A stretch of 64,000 nt of DNA from Temperatibacter marinus (lineage in GTDB: Bacteria; Pseudomonadota; Alphaproteobacteria; Sphingomonadales; Kordiimonadaceae): NCBI RefSeq assembly GCF_031598375.1, contig NZ_CP123872.1, positions 1 to 64,000 of the forward strand, given 5' to 3'. Shown one piece after another: positions 18,962-28,978 of this stretch. The notes below the pieces were generated by a model that made no database searches, had not been told where the DNA came from, and saw nothing but the letters and a program-made list of their open reading frames with translations. Position numbers and translations under genes: made by a program. Positions within the stretch are counted from its first letter, which is position 1; each line of letters begins with the position of its first letter.

Positions 18962-20953
18962 TTATCCAGCACCATGAGGTGGAGACAGCAATTCTTTCAA
19001 TTCTTTACTCGAAATTGGTTTAGAGAAAAAGTACCCTTGCGCTAATTCACAGCCCAAGGAAGTGAGATAATCACAGATCTCTTTTGTCTCGACCCCTTCC
19101 GCAACAACCGTCAGATCCATGGTCGCAGCAATTTTAATGACAGATTCTACGATGACCTTATTTGCAGCCTTTTCGGTAAGATCCCGCACAAAAGATTGAT
19201 CAATTTTCACCACATCTACCGGCAACATCTGTAGGTAGCTGAGCGAAGAATACCCTGTCCCAAAATCATCAATGTTAATCCGATACCCTTGACGCCTCAG
19301 GGTCTTTAAAATCTCAAAAGAATGTGTTTCGTTCGTCTTGAGCATTGCGCTTTCTGTTAACTCAAATTCAAACCGAGAAGCTGATAGGCCTGAATGCAGA
19401 ATTGGCCGATTAATAGAATCAAGACAGTTCTCTCTTTCCAATTGAAGTGGCGACATATTTATAGCAATCGAAAAAGGCTCATCCTTTTTGAAATTTAGGA
19501 CTTTAAGCATTTCAATGGAATCTAGCAGAACATAGTCACCAATTCTATCGATCAAGCCTGCTTCTTCTGCCAGAGGGATAAATTCTATTGGAGAAATAAA
19601 ACCAAGATCAGGATGCTCCCATCGGATCAAAGCTTCTGCACCACAATATTTTTGCGTGGCAAGATGAACTTTGGGCTGATAAACCACGTAAAGTTCATTT
19701 CTGTCTAATGCCCCCCTTAAGTCACGCTCTAACCTTGCTGCGCGCTCAACTTTCTCTTCAATCGCTTTATCGAAAATGCAAAAGTTATTTTTGCCACTAT
19801 TTTTAACTTCATACATGGCAGCATCAGCGCGCTTCTGAAGTCCATCAAGGCTCTTGCCGTGGTCAGGGTATAGACTGATGCCAATACTTGCGGACATATA
19901 GATCTCATTGCCTGCGATCAAGACACAGTCAGAGATTTTATTTTGAATGAACTTCGCCTTCTCTACGAGCAATGGCTGAGACCCGACGGAGGGCACAATA
20001 ATAATGAATTCATCTCCGCTGACACGGGCGACCACATCAGTGTCTGCTAAGTGCGCCACTAATCGATCCGCAATTTCACACAGCAGTTCATCCCCTAGCT
20101 TGTGCCCTAATGTATCATTAATTTCTTTAAATCGATCGAGATCTATAAAGAAGAAGGCTACTTGTTCTCCTGCTGAGGCCGCCCCTTGTATGATTTCTTC
20201 AGCCACCTTGGTTAATCGGCGTCGGTTGGGCAATCGCGTCAAGTGATCAAGATTGGCATCTATATAAAGCTGTTCCTGAGCCTCTTCAAGTGCTTGTGTC
20301 CTTTCAATCACACGACTTTCTAAGCTGTTATTCAAGTCTGAGAGTTCTTGCTTATTCGCTTCAAGCAATCCAATTGTTTCCTGTAATTGTAACCAATTCA
20401 GAAAATTCTTTCGACGATATCTTTCAGAGGTAATAGCTAGGATCACCGCCATCATCGTGATCAAAATGATTTCAACGAGATAGATTGTTGTCGGCTCTTC
20501 ATATAAGTAAAAAAGCGCTATATTCACCACAATGAGCGGCGCGACCAGTATCGTCAGTACATCCATTTCATTAAACTGCATTTTAATGGACATAAAGATA
20601 CACAGCAATCCATACGCTAGAACACCATTTTCATTTTCAATATCTAAGATAGTCAGCGTAATGATGACATAGTAAATGACAGCGCCAGCGAGCCATGTCA
20701 TCGCTTTAATCGGTATGAATTGTTTCTTTAGATAAATAAGCAAAAACACCTGAAAACCAAGAGCGATATAATAAGCTACATTATAAGCCTCTTGGTTGGG
20801 TTCAAAGGGCATGCCGACATAATCAAATAGAAGGGAAAAAAATGCCAGCATGAAAATTGTAATATGCCCAAAGCATAGAAACTTAAAAGACTCCTTAAGG
20901 GAGGTATCTTTATAGTGTTGGCTATAGCGTTCGGGCAGTGCTTTGAAAATCAT
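18962..20953 (-). CDS. Membrane GGDEF-EAL cyclic-di-GMP protein
   Basis: A 663-aa protein with six or so membrane helices in residues 25-185, a coiled coil (about 190-225), a GGDEF domain (about 230-395) and an EAL domain (about 405-655). The GGDEF signature reads SGDEF in ARVSGDEFIII, a variant found in some active cyclases. The EAL domain has EALIRW, the loop DDFGTGYSSLSYLQ, the Lys of VVKIDQSFV and VAEGVET, so phosphodiesterase activity is likely. The N-terminal helices resemble MHYT/MASE-like sensor modules only in topology. It lies upstream of mreB on the same strand but has its own 138-bp spacer. It could act as cyclase, phosphodiesterase or both. Confidence 0.9.
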   Translation of the reverse strand: MIFKALPERYSQHYKDTSLKESFKFLCFGHITIFMLAFFSLLFDYVGMPFEPNQEAYNVAYYIALGFQVFLLIYLKKQFIPIKAMTWLAGAVIYYVIITLTILDIENENGVLAYGLLCIFMSIKMQFNEMDVLTILVAPLIVVNIALFYLYEEPTTIYLVEIILITMMAVILAITSERYRRKNFLNWLQLQETIGLLEANKQELSDLNNSLESRVIERTQALEEAQEQLYIDANLDHLTRLPNRRRLTKVAEEIIQGAASAGEQVAFFFIDLDRFKEINDTLGHKLGDELLCEIADRLVAHLADTDVVARVSGDEFIIIVPSVGSQPLLVEKAKFIQNKISDCVLIAGNEIYMSASIGISLYPDHGKSLDGLQKRADAAMYEVKNSGKNNFCIFDKAIEEKVERAARLERDLRGALDRNELYVVYQPKVHLATQKYCGAEALIRWEHPDLGFISPIEFIPLAEEAGLIDRIGDYVLLDSIEMLKVLNFKKDEPFSIAINMSPLQLERENCLDSINRPILHSGLSASRFEFELTESAMLKTNETHSFEILKTLRRQGYRINIDDFGTGYSSLSYLQMLPVDVVKIDQSFVRDLTEKAANKVIVESVIKIAATMDLTVVAEGVETKEICDYLTSLGCELAQGYFFSKPISSKELKELLSPPHGAG

Positions 20954-21104
20954 AGAGTGGCTCTAAGTCAATATACCTAAGGATAAATTACTACTCATAA
21001 CTCTAAGTTTTAAAAGGGTATATTGAAACTCACTCCAGTTCAAAGGATTTCACGCGTCAGTCGCAAATCCTTCCCTTTTGCTATTTTATGATTAATTTCA
21101 GACG

Positions 21105-21137
21105 AAAAAAAGCGCCCTCCCCTAGGGGAGAGCGCTT
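21105..21137 (-). terminator. Intrinsic terminator of the ribosomal superoperon (after rplQ)
   Basis: On the minus strand AAGCGCTCTCCCC pairs with GGGGAGGGCGCTT (13 bp, one T-G wobble, TA loop), followed by seven T. It sits 24 bp after the rplQ stop. Confidence 0.9.
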
Positions 21138-21160
21138 CATTCATCAGTATGAAAGAGAGT

Positions 21161-21580
21161 TTACTCTTCACCAGCCTCGACAGCTTCAGCTGTAGGACCG
21201 CTATCCTGACCACGTGCTTCTTCGTTACGATCAACGAGTTCGATAACAGCCATAGGGGCTTTATCGCCAGCACGGAAACCAGCTTTCAATACACGTGTAT
21301 ATCCGCCTGGACGCTCAGCATAACGCGAAGCAAGCTCATCAAACATTTTACCAACTAGCTCTTCGTTTTGAAGGCGTGCAATAGCAAGACGGCGATTTGC
21401 AAGGCCACCCTTCTTTGCAAGTGTAACAAGCTTTTCAACAATAGGGGCAAGGTCTTTAGCTTTCGGCAGAGTTGTGATGATCTGCTCATGCTTAATAAGA
21501 GCTTGCGCCATATTTTGGAACATAGCTTTACGGTGGCTAGAGGTACGATTAAGTTTACGACCTGATTTGCGATGACGCAT
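21161..21580 (-). CDS. rplQ: 50S ribosomal protein L17
   Basis: A 139-aa large-subunit protein located near the exit-tunnel side of 23S rRNA. The N-terminal [17 protein letters not shown] and the block [27 protein letters not shown] are diagnostic. An acidic tail (last 20 residues, AEAVEAGEE) extends past the conserved core, as in other alphaproteobacteria. It is the last gene of the block, 134 bp after rpoA with a hairpin between them, and is followed by a strong terminator. Confidence 0.97.
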   Translation of the reverse strand: MRHRKSGRKLNRTSSHRKAMFQNMAQALIKHEQIITTLPKAKDLAPIVEKLVTLAKKGGLANRRLAIARLQNEELVGKMFDELASRYAERPGGYTRVLKAGFRAGDKAPMAVIELVDRNEEARGQDSGPTAEAVEAGEE

Positions 21581-21673
21581 GGTTTTTACTCCAATTTGCC
21601 TATTGGGCCTTACTGATTACAAGAAGCAGTACCCATAGGTGTCCCCTTCTCTTTTGGGGAGGTTTTTTACAAA

Positions 21674-21706
21674 GCCCTCTGAAACAGATGTCCGTCTTCA
21701 GAGGGC
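21674..21706 (-). terminator. Hairpin between rpoA and rplQ (possible partial terminator)
   Basis: On the minus strand GCCCTCTGAA pairs perfectly with TTCAGAGGGC around a 13-nt loop, starting 8 bp after the rpoA stop. The following sequence TTTGTAAAAAA is a poor U-tract, so it may only attenuate, or protect the rpoA 3' end. Confidence 0.5.
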
Positions 21707-21714
21707 AGGTTTAA

Positions 21715-22731
21715 TTAAAATTCGTTTTCAAGCTTTTTAGCCAGTTCTTCGATATTCTCTGGCGGCCATGCTTGTAGTTCCATACCCAAACGAAGACCCA
21801 TAGAAGCAAGAACTTCTTTAATCTCATTAAGAGATTTACGGCCAAAGTTAGGTGTGCGAAGCATTTCAGCTTCAGTTTTCTGAACCAAATCACCAATGTA
21901 AACGATGTTATCGTTTTTCAGGCAATTTGCAGAACGAACAGAAAGCTCAAGCTCTTCAACTTTACGAAGCAATTGACGATTGATCGCTGGCTCTTCATCT
22001 TCTTCATCAGCCTTCGTATCCTCAGGCTCATCAAAGTTAACAAAAACACCGAGCTGGTCTTGAAGAATACGTGCTGAGAAAGCAAGTGCATCTTCAGGTG
22101 TCACCGTTCCGTCTGTTTCAATAACCATAGAAAGCTTGTCATAATCCATCACGTCACCTTCACGTGTTGCATCAACATTATAGCTTACTTTTGTCACTGG
22201 GCTGTAGAGTGCATCAACAGGAATAAGACCAATTGGTGCATCTTCAGGGCGATTATGCTCCGCAGCAACATAGCCTTTTCCAGATGAAACAGTTAATTCC
22301 ATATTCAATGTTGCACCTTCATCAAGGTGACAAAGAACCATTTCTTTATCAAGAACTTCGACATCAGCAACTTCGCTAATCTGAGAAGCTAATACTTCTC
22401 CTGGACCCGAAGCTGTCAAGTGAAGACGCTTTGATGTTTCAGACATAACACGAACAGGTAATTTCTTAACCTGAAGGACAATGTCAGTCACATCTTCGCG
22501 GACACCTGGAACAGATGAGAATTCATGAAGAACACCTTCAATGTGGATACTTGTGACAGCACCACCTTGTAGAGATGATAGAAGAACACGACGCAGGGCA
22601 TTACCCAAAGTCTGTCCATAACCACGCTCTAGCGGTTCTACAACAATTTTCGCCCTGCGTAATGGATCTGAGCCTGGCTCAATTACAAGGTTGCTTGGTT
22701 TGATAAGTTCTTGCCAGTTTTTCTGGATCAC
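21715..22731 (-). CDS. rpoA: DNA-directed RNA polymerase subunit alpha
   Basis: A 338-aa alpha subunit whose dimer nucleates RNA polymerase assembly. The N-terminal domain (about 1-235) has [23 protein letters not shown] strongly acidic linker ([14 protein letters not shown]) joins it to the C-terminal domain (about 255-320) with [15 protein letters not shown] and [15 protein letters not shown], which contacts UP elements and activators. Length is standard for the class. It is fourth from last in the alpha-type cluster adk-rpsM-rpsK-rpoA-rplQ. Confidence 0.98.
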   Translation of the reverse strand: MIQKNWQELIKPSNLVIEPGSDPLRRAKIVVEPLERGYGQTLGNALRRVLLSSLQGGAVTSIHIEGVLHEFSSVPGVREDVTDIVLQVKKLPVRVMSETSKRLHLTASGPGEVLASQISEVADVEVLDKEMVLCHLDEGATLNMELTVSSGKGYVAAEHNRPEDAPIGLIPVDALYSPVTKVSYNVDATREGDVMDYDKLSMVIETDGTVTPEDALAFSARILQDQLGVFVNFDEPEDTKADEEDEEPAINRQLLRKVEELELSVRSANCLKNDNIVYIGDLVQKTEAEMLRTPNFGRKSLNEIKEVLASMGLRLGMELQAWPPENIEELAKKLENEF

Positions 22732-22830
22732 GATTGAACCCCTCGCCTCTTAGGGCCCCGCTCTTTCCTACATTGAATGACGGGGCTGAATTTAACAAAT
22801 ATACGGCTTGGTACTCGTACTACACTATAA

Positions 22831-23220
22831 TTATACGCGGCGCTGCTTTGGTGGGCGGCAACCGTTGTGAGGGATTGAAGTTACATCACGGATCGATGTG
22901 ATTGTAAAACCAATAGCCTGCAATGCACGAAGTGCACTCTCACGTCCAGAGCCTGGACCTTTAACTTCTACATCCAAAGTCTTCATGCCGTGATCCAATG
23001 CTTTCTTACCAGCATCTTCAGCAGCAACCTGCGCAGCATATGGAGTAGATTTACGTGAACCACGGAAACCCATCATGCCTGCAGAAGACCATGAAATTGC
23101 GTTACCCTGTACATCTGTAATGGTAACCATTGTGTTGTTGAATGAAGCATTCACGTGCGCAACACCATTTGTGATGTTTTTGCGTGCGGAGCGTTTTACA
23201 CGTCCTGTATCTTTAGCCAT
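22831..23220 (-). CDS. rpsK: 30S ribosomal protein S11
   Basis: A 129-aa protein of the 30S platform that contacts S18, S21 and the mRNA near the E site. Diagnostic blocks are [17 protein letters not shown]-like [46 protein letters not shown] and the terminal [18 protein letters not shown]. It lies 46 bp after rpsM and 99 bp before rpoA. Confidence 0.98.
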   Translation of the reverse strand: MAKDTGRVKRSARKNITNGVAHVNASFNNTMVTITDVQGNAISWSSAGMMGFRGSRKSTPYAAQVAAEDAGKKALDHGMKTLDVEVKGPGSGRESALRALQAIGFTITSIRDVTSIPHNGCRPPKQRRV

Positions 23221-23266
23221 CTCTATCAGACCTTTCTAACTTAACTTGAGCCCTAAACAGCGTTAA

Positions 23267-23635
23267 TTATTTCTTCTTACCAGCAATAGCCACGGCCTTA
23301 CCCTTACGTGTACGTGCGTTTGTAGACGTACGCTGACCACGAACAGGGAGCTTGGCGCGGTGACGAAGACCACGGTAAGTTTTTAAATCCATCAAACGTT
23401 TGATGTTCATTGCTACTTCACGACGAAGATCACCTTCAACATTGAAGTTAGCATCAATTTCTTCACGAATTCCGATCACTTCTGCATCAGAAAGTTCGTG
23501 TACGCGACGCTCACGAGGAAATCCTAGTTTCGCGCAAATCTTTTTAGATGATGTCAGTCCAATACCGTGGATATATGTCAAAGCAATTTCCACGCGCTTA
23601 TTGGAAGGAATATTTACACCAGCAATACGTGCCAT
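23267..23635 (-). CDS. rpsM: 30S ribosomal protein S13
   Basis: A 122-aa head protein that bridges to the 50S subunit and contacts the P-site tRNA through its basic tail. The start is placed at the ATG of [14 protein letters not shown]; the frame is open 23 codons further, but that part has no family similarity. Blocks [37 protein letters not shown] and [17 protein letters not shown] are typical. It is separated from adk by 226 bp with a candidate promoter, so it may head a secondary transcript. Confidence 0.97.
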   Translation of the reverse strand: MARIAGVNIPSNKRVEIALTYIHGIGLTSSKKICAKLGFPRERRVHELSDAEVIGIREEIDANFNVEGDLRREVAMNIKRLMDLKTYRGLRHRAKLPVRGQRTSTNARTRKGKAVAIAGKKK

Positions 23636-23816
23636 TTTTATAGTCCTATCTACTCTTGTGTCTCCATTATCTTCCGTCAAAATCAAGAGATGATTCTCTC
23701 TCATACTGACCAGATCGGAGGCCTCTTTGTTTCATTTAATTCAATGCCTTACCCTATAATACATCTGGGGCACGACAAAAAAGCATAACCGTCACCGGAA
23801 ATGCTAACGTACGGGG

Positions 23817-23843
23817 CATATAGGATAATCCCCCGCGCGTCAA
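23817..23843 (-). promoter_or_regulatory. Candidate promoter for rpsM-rpsK-rpoA-rplQ
   Basis: On the minus strand TTGACG (23838-23843) and TATATG (23817-23822) are separated by 15 bp, shorter than ideal, in the 226-bp adk-rpsM spacer. The GTTGAC/CTATAT pair resembles alphaproteobacterial housekeeping promoters. Confidence 0.4.
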
Positions 23844-23861
23844 CCTTTCAGTGAAAGTTTT

Positions 23862-24509
23862 TTATGCGGATAATACCGCGTCAATTGATGCAGTCACTGA
23901 ATCGATGTCTTCCATCCCATCCACTTTCTGCAAAATTTCTTTTTCAACATAGTAAGGCAACACAGGGGCAGTCTCATCATAGTAAGCATCTAGACGCTTC
24001 GCTACTGTCTCTGCATTGTCATCAGCACGCCGTTTAAATTCTGTTCCATCACAATAATCGCAAACACCTTCAATGCGGGGTTTGAGATTACGATCATGGT
24101 ATCCCTCTCCGCAATTCGCACACGTATAGCGACCAGAGATTCGGTCAACAAGAGCCACATCATCCACTTCAATTTGAATGACATGATCAAGATGCAATCC
24201 TTCCTCACTCAGCATCACATCCAAAGCTTCCGCTTGAGCGATCGTGCGCGGGAAACCATCCAGAATGAAGCCGTTCTTACAGTCTGCCTCTTTTATGCGG
24301 TCTGCGATAATACCAATAACAATATCATCAGATACCAGTTGACCGTTTTCCATACGATCTTTTGCTTGTTGGCCGTAATGAGTCCCATTTGCGACAGCCG
24401 CACGAAGCATATCACCTGTAGAAAGCTGGACTAGGCCACGCTTCTTTTCAATCCGCTGCGCTTGAGTTCCTTTACCTGCACCAGGCGGGCCAAATAAGAT
24501 CAAAATCAT
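23862..24509 (-). CDS. adk: Adenylate kinase with zinc-type LID
   Basis: A 215-aa enzyme catalysing ATP + AMP to 2 ADP in the cytosol. The P-loop GPPGAGKGTQAQ starts at residue 7, the AMP site has GFPRTIAQAEAL and the LID domain DRISGRYTC. The LID carries a C-X2-C-X16-C-X2-C set (CANC ... CDYC), the zinc-binding form common in Gram-positives and some alphaproteobacteria; E. coli Adk lacks it. The start overlaps the secY stop by one base (TAATG), so translation is coupled. Confidence 0.97.
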   Translation of the reverse strand: MILILFGPPGAGKGTQAQRIEKKRGLVQLSTGDMLRAAVANGTHYGQQAKDRMENGQLVSDDIVIGIIADRIKEADCKNGFILDGFPRTIAQAEALDVMLSEEGLHLDHVIQIEVDDVALVDRISGRYTCANCGEGYHDRNLKPRIEGVCDYCDGTEFKRRADDNAETVAKRLDAYYDETAPVLPYYVEKEILQKVDGMEDIDSVTASIDAVLSA

Positions 24510-25855
24510 TAGCGACGCCCTCTCTTGCCTTTAAGCTTAGTCTTTTTAATTAAGCTATCATATTGCTGTGCAAACAAGTGCGATTGAATTTGTGTCACAG
24601 TATCCATAGTAACATTCACCACAATCAAGATACTTGTTCCGCCGAGATAGAAAGTCACAGCGGACTGAGAAATAATGATTTCAGGCACAATACATATCAG
24701 AGAAAGATATGCAGATCCGATGACCGTTAAGCGGGTAAGGACATAATCAAGATATTCAGCTGTCCGAGCACCAGGGCGAATTCCAGGAATAAACCCATTG
24801 TGTTTCTTCAAATTATCCGCAGTTTCTTCAGGGTTAAACTGAATTGCTGTGTAGAAGAAACAGAAGAAAACAATCATCACGACATAGAAAGCAATGTATA
24901 AAGGTTTCCCAGGTCCCATATTGGCAGTAATGAAAGTAATCCACTCAGGTGCGTCCTGACCAGCATAGAAGCCAGCGACAGTCATTGGCATCAATAAAAG
25001 CGAGCTCGCAAAAATTGGAGGAATAACACCCGCAACGTTCAATTTCATTGGCAGGTGAGAGTTATTTTCTTGCATAGCGCCACCGTGGGCTTGCGCACGC
25101 TTGGGATATTGAATGCGAATCTTACGCTGTGCACTTTCGCAGAAAACGACAAACCATATCATAGCAGCAACACCAACTAGGATCGCGAGAAGCACAGGCA
25201 ATGACATAGCATTTGTACGGTTCAATTCAAATGCTTGAGCGAATACGCCAGGAAGTTCTGCAACAATACCAGCAAAAATAATCAGTGAAATACCATTACC
25301 AATACCACGCTGTGTAATTTGCTCGCCTAGCCAAACAAGGAACATGGTTCCACCAACAAGGGTTACAACAGTAGTGAACTCAAAGAACATACCATTTGGA
25401 TATAAAACGACACCCGCTTGGCTTTCTAGTCCCGCAGCAAGAGCGTAGGCTTGGAAAATAGTGAGGATAACAGTACCGTATCGTGTGAATTGATTGATTT
25501 TTTGACGGCCACGCTCGCCTTCCTTCTTCAACTCAGAAAGGCTTGGAACCATAGAAGTCATCAACTGCATTATAATAGACGCAGAAATGTAGGGCATGAT
25601 GTTTAACGCAATGATCGACATGCGTGACAAGCCACCTCCAGAAAAGAGGTTGATCATGTCGATGAAGCCACCCTTCATATTGTCAAACATGCTTGAAAGT
25701 GCCCCCTGGTCGATACCAGGTAGAGGGATATACGTACAGATACGATAAACGATCAATGCACCAAGGGCGAACAAAATCCTTTGTTTAAGTTCGTCCGCCT
25801 TCGAAAAGTTGGACCAGCTAAGGTTTGCAGCCAGTTGTTCTGCAGCAGATGCCAT
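24509..25855 (-). CDS. secY: Protein translocase subunit SecY
   Basis: A 448-aa ten-helix channel protein of the SecYEG translocon. Diagnostic parts are the plug/TM2 region GGGLSRMSIIALNIMPYISASIIMQLM, GNGISLIIFAGIVAELP, the cytoplasmic loops with RIQYPKRAQ and ENNSHLPMKLNVAGVIPPIFASS, and GIRPGARTAEYLDYVLTRLT, which touches SecA and the ribosome. It follows rplO after an unusually long 204-bp spacer that contains a hairpin. secE of the same complex is also in the window at 51883-52083. Confidence 0.98.
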   Translation of the reverse strand: MASAAEQLAANLSWSNFSKADELKQRILFALGALIVYRICTYIPLPGIDQGALSSMFDNMKGGFIDMINLFSGGGLSRMSIIALNIMPYISASIIMQLMTSMVPSLSELKKEGERGRQKINQFTRYGTVILTIFQAYALAAGLESQAGVVLYPNGMFFEFTTVVTLVGGTMFLVWLGEQITQRGIGNGISLIIFAGIVAELPGVFAQAFELNRTNAMSLPVLLAILVGVAAMIWFVVFCESAQRKIRIQYPKRAQAHGGAMQENNSHLPMKLNVAGVIPPIFASSLLLMPMTVAGFYAGQDAPEWITFITANMGPGKPLYIAFYVVMIVFFCFFYTAIQFNPEETADNLKKHNGFIPGIRPGARTAEYLDYVLTRLTVIGSAYLSLICIVPEIIISQSAVTFYLGGTSILIVVNVTMDTVTQIQSHLFAQQYDSLIKKTKLKGKRGRR

Positions 25856-26059
25856 TTTAGTTATTCTCCAGCCCTAAAAGGATATCCTCTTATTGAAGTC
25901 AAGGATGTCCGTATAATAATTCTTATCATTTCAGGTGGCTATTAAGCCCCATAGTTTCAAGTATAAAAGTGATAAACAAATTCACTCTACTTGAAAAGCA
26001 AGAAATTGCCGAAGGACGTACCTGTCCTCCGACAATCAATTTTTTGTGCAATTAGTCGA
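25856..26059 (-). other. Structured rplO-secY spacer
   Basis: This 204-bp gap interrupts a cluster where most spacers are under 50 bp. On the minus strand GTCGGAGGAC pairs with GTCCTTCGGC (10 bp with wobbles) at 26008-26033, just 26 bp after rplO, and is followed by AATTTCTTGC rather than a clean U-run. It may be an RNA processing or attenuation site before secY. No small ORF of note is seen. Confidence 0.4.
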
Positions 26060-26515
26060 TTAAGCGACTGTTACTTTACCGCCAGCTTTTTCAACTGCTT
26101 CAACAGCAGCTTTAGAAGCACCAGTAACTGTAATGTCAACTTTTGCAGTCAATTCACCTTTCGCCAATAGACGAATACCGTCGATGACTTTACCGACAAC
26201 ACCAGCATCAACAAGGATCTCAGAAGTAATAGGCTTCTTCGCATCCACTTTGCCAGCATCAATCGCTTTTTGAAGGCGACCAAGGTTAACAACCTCGAAC
26301 TGTTTTTTATTCAAAGATGTAAAACCACGCTTTGGAAGGCGACGGTAGATAGGCATTTGACCGCCCTCAAAACCATTAATCGCAACACCAGAGCGAGCTT
26401 TTTGACCTTTGTGTCCAGATCCAGCAGTTTTACCTTTGCCAGATCCAATACCACGACCAACGCGCATACGGCCTTTTACAGAACCGTCTTGTGCTTTTAA
26501 TTCGTTCAGTTTCAT
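26060..26515 (-). CDS. rplO: 50S ribosomal protein L15
   Basis: A 151-aa late-assembly large-subunit protein with a long glycine- and basic-rich N-terminal extension ([24 protein letters not shown]) that threads into 23S rRNA and a globular C-terminal half ending in [20 protein letters not shown]. The block [17 protein letters not shown] is diagnostic. It is 18 bp after rpmD. Confidence 0.97.
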   Translation of the reverse strand: MKLNELKAQDGSVKGRMRVGRGIGSGKGKTAGSGHKGQKARSGVAINGFEGGQMPIYRRLPKRGFTSLNKKQFEVVNLGRLQKAIDAGKVDAKKPITSEILVDAGVVGKVIDGIRLLAKGELTAKVDITVTGASKAAVEAVEKAGGKVTVA

Positions 26516-26533
26516 GTTTTTTCTCCTGAACTA

Positions 26534-26719
26534 CTATTCTTCGATGCGAACCATATGGCGAACTTTATGGATCATACCGCGGATTGCAGGTGTGTCCTCA
26601 AGTTCACGAGTACGGTTCATCTTGTTAAGTCCAAGACCAACAAGCGTTCTACGCTGAGAGTCTTCACGACGGATCGGTGAACCGATCTGTGTCACTTTGA
26701 TTGTTTTAGCTTTAGCCAT
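26534..26719 (-). CDS. rpmD: 50S ribosomal protein L30
   Basis: A 61-aa protein of the compact bacterial L30 type. [29 protein letters not shown] contains the family pattern, and the C-terminus [16 protein letters not shown] completes the fold. It lies 5 bp after rpsE and 18 bp before rplO, the standard spc order. Confidence 0.96.
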   Translation of the reverse strand: MAKAKTIKVTQIGSPIRREDSQRRTLVGLGLNKMNRTRELEDTPAIRGMIHKVRHMVRIEE

Positions 26720-26724
26720 GGTGA

Positions 26725-27285
26725 TTACTCCTCAACAGCTGAGTCATCGTCGGAACGAACGACAACGTCACCGCGACGTGCAACAATGTCGGCAACTTTC
26801 TTACCACGCATTGCTGCAACAGAGCGTGGAGACTTCTGACGCTTAAGAGCGTCAAATGTTGCACGAACCATGTTGTAAGGGTTAGAGCTACCAATAGATT
26901 TAGCAACAACGTCCTGTACACCAAGTGCTTCAAATACCGCACGTGTTGGACCACCAGCAATGATACCAGTACCCGCAACAGCTGAGCGTACATGTACGCG
27001 ACCAGCGCCGTGACGGCCAGCAATATCATGGTGCATTGTACGACCTTCACGAAGGGGTACACGGATCATGTTCTTCTTGGCAGCTTCAGTAGCTTTCCGG
27101 ATAGCTTCAGGAACTTCCTTTGCTTTACCGTTACCGAAACCTACACGGCCACGCTGATCACCTACTACTACAAGAGCAGCAAAACCAAAGCGACGACCAC
27201 CTTTTACGACCTTGGCCACACGGTTAATGTGAACAAGCTTTTCTGTTAATTCGCTTTCTTCGCGTTTACGTTCTGGGCGAGCCAT
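26725..27285 (-). CDS. rpsE: 30S ribosomal protein S5
   Basis: A 186-aa protein at the mRNA entry and decoding region of the 30S body; mutations in this family cause ribosomal ambiguity or spectinomycin resistance. The S5 N-terminal domain has [35 protein letters not shown] (the KGGRR loop contacts h34) and the C-terminal domain [30 protein letters not shown] charged tail (DDDSAVEE) extends the core. Confidence 0.97.
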   Translation of the reverse strand: MARPERKREESELTEKLVHINRVAKVVKGGRRFGFAALVVVGDQRGRVGFGNGKAKEVPEAIRKATEAAKKNMIRVPLREGRTMHHDIAGRHGAGRVHVRSAVAGTGIIAGGPTRAVFEALGVQDVVAKSIGSSNPYNMVRATFDALKRQKSPRSVAAMRGKKVADIVARRGDVVVRSDDDSAVEE

Positions 27286-27312
27286 AATGATGTCCTTTCC
27301 TATAACTTCTAC

Positions 27313-27669
27313 TTAGAACACCAAGCCGCCTGCACGCGCTGCTTCAGCCAATGCTTTGACACGGCCGTGGTATACGAAACCACCGCGATCAAAAACAACT
27401 GATTCAACGCCTGCCGCTTTGGCACGCTCAGCAATTAATTTACCAACATTCGTCGCTGCATCGGCATTAGAGCCTGCAGCAGAACGAAGATCCTTATCCA
27501 GCGTAGAAGCTGCAGCAAGTGTAGTACCCTTAACATCATCGATGATTTGAGCATACATATGCTGGTTGGTACGGTGGATAGAAAGACGAGGACGCCCGTT
27601 AGACACTTTTTTAAGTTGTGTACGGTTACGCTGACGACGTCTTTCAAACATTTTAATAGTATTTGCCAT
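27313..27669 (-). CDS. rplR: 50S ribosomal protein L18
   Basis: A 118-aa 5S-rRNA-binding protein that with L5 and L25 forms the central protuberance. The chosen start is the ATG of [16 protein letters not shown] with an AGGTGG RBS 5 nt upstream; a GTG three codons earlier is less likely. Blocks [20 protein letters not shown] and [22 protein letters not shown] identify it. It is 12 bp after rplF. Confidence 0.96.
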   Translation of the reverse strand: MANTIKMFERRRQRNRTQLKKVSNGRPRLSIHRTNQHMYAQIIDDVKGTTLAAASTLDKDLRSAAGSNADAATNVGKLIAERAKAAGVESVVFDRGGFVYHGRVKALAEAARAGGLVF

Positions 27670-27681
27670 GTCTGCCACCTA

Positions 27682-28215
27682 TTACTTCTTCTTACCTTCT
27701 TTTCGGAAGATATATTCACCTTCGTACTTAACACCTTTACCTTTGTAAGGCTCAGGCTTGCGGTATTCACGAATTTTAGCAGCTGTTTCACCAACCTGCT
27801 GTTTATTAATACCAGAAATCAAAACAGTTGTTTGATCTGGCGTCTCAATTTTAATTCCCTCTGGAACTGGAAATTCCACATCGTGAGAGAAACCAAGCTG
27901 CAAGTTCAATGTAGAACCTTTAGCTTGCGCACGATAACCAACACCGTTGATTTCGAGTTTTTTCGAGAAACCGCTAGTAACACCTTCGAAAATGTTAGCA
28001 ACGAGAGTACGCTGCATGCCCCACATAGAGCGAGCACGCTTTGAGTTATTGACAGGTGTAATAGCAATTGAATTATCTTCCTGAGTAACATTTACTTCAG
28101 GAACAAAAGTCATTGCCAATTCACCTTTAGGGCCTTTAGCCGTCAGGTCGGTACCGTTCATAGTCACAGTAACTCCAGACGGGATTGCCACAGGCTTTTT
28201 ACCGATACGAGACAT
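27682..28215 (-). CDS. rplF: 50S ribosomal protein L6
   Basis: A 177-aa two-domain protein near the sarcin-ricin loop, used in elongation-factor binding. The start [17 protein letters not shown] and the second-domain signature [25 protein letters not shown] are diagnostic. Length is normal. It lies 26 bp after rpsH. Confidence 0.97.
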   Translation of the reverse strand: MSRIGKKPVAIPSGVTVTMNGTDLTAKGPKGELAMTFVPEVNVTQEDNSIAITPVNNSKRARSMWGMQRTLVANIFEGVTSGFSKKLEINGVGYRAQAKGSTLNLQLGFSHDVEFPVPEGIKIETPDQTTVLISGINKQQVGETAAKIREYRKPEPYKGKGVKYEGEYIFRKEGKKK

Positions 28216-28241
28216 TGTATCTTTCCCTTCCTATACTAGAC

Positions 28242-28640
28242 TTAGAATACGGTACAAAGTACTTCACCGCCTACATTGCCGTCACGTGCTTCTGCATCAG
28301 ACAGAACACCTTTAGGTGTAGAAACGATTGAAATACCAAGACCATTGTGTACGCGCGGTAGATCGTTCACAGAAGAGTAAACGCGACGACCAGGCTTAGA
28401 TACACGGTTAATTGTAGAGATAACGCTAGCGCCATCCACATACTTAAGTTGAATTTTCAGCTCAGCTTTGTTGTTCTCAAACTCAGCATAATCATACCCA
28501 AGTATGTAGCCTTCACGCTCAAGCACATCCAGAACACGCTGGCGAGCACGTGAAGAAGGAGTTTTAACTTCCGACTTACCTGCCATAATACCATTGCGGA
28601 TACGGGTTAGCATATCGCCGATTGGATCGGTCATAGACAT
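28242..28640 (-). CDS. rpsH: 30S ribosomal protein S8
   Basis: A 132-aa primary 16S-binding protein of the central domain. In E. coli it is the translational repressor of the spc operon through a site near rplE; no mimic of that site was looked for in detail here. Blocks [31 protein letters not shown]-like [11 protein letters not shown] and [20 protein letters not shown] are diagnostic. A second ATG two codons in is an alternative start. Confidence 0.97.
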   Translation of the reverse strand: MSMTDPIGDMLTRIRNGIMAGKSEVKTPSSRARQRVLDVLEREGYILGYDYAEFENNKAELKIQLKYVDGASVISTINRVSKPGRRVYSSVNDLPRVHNGLGISIVSTPKGVLSDAEARDGNVGGEVLCTVF

Positions 28641-28654
28641 ATTCTAATCCCTCC

Positions 28655-28960
28655 TTACCAGCTAGATTTCGTAATACCTGGGATCTTGGCAGCAGAGCCA
28701 AGTTCACGCAGAGCAATACGAGACATTTTAAATTTACGGTATACACCGCGCGGACGACCTGTAACTTCACAGCGGTTACGAACACGTGTTGCAGCCCCGT
28801 TACGAGGAAGAGCAGCAAGTTGCATACTCGCCATCCAACGCTCATCTTCAGGAAGCTCGCGGTTCATTACGATCGCTTTTAGCGCAGCACGCTTAGCAGC
28901 ATACTTTTTTGCAAGACGCTTACGACGCTCATTCTTCACGATTGAGGATACTTTAGCCAT
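28655..28960 (-). CDS. rpsN: 30S ribosomal protein S14 (zinc-free type)
   Basis: A 101-aa head protein next to S3 and S10. It is the long C-minus form: the place of the CxxC zinc ribbon is filled by NRCEVTGRPRGVYRKFKMSRIALRE with a single Cys. The N-terminal helix KNERRKRLAKKYAAKRAALKA is very basic. It sits 18 bp after rplE and 14 bp before rpsH. Confidence 0.97.
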   Translation of the reverse strand: MAKVSSIVKNERRKRLAKKYAAKRAALKAIVMNRELPEDERWMASMQLAALPRNGAATRVRNRCEVTGRPRGVYRKFKMSRIALRELGSAAKIPGITKSSW

Positions 28961-28978
28961 TTCTAATCTCCTTCACCG

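Noticed and set aside
21643-21667. CCCC/GGGG stem plus six T on the plus strand near rplQ as a terminator
   Set aside because: The stem is only about five base pairs and no plus-strand gene precedes it.
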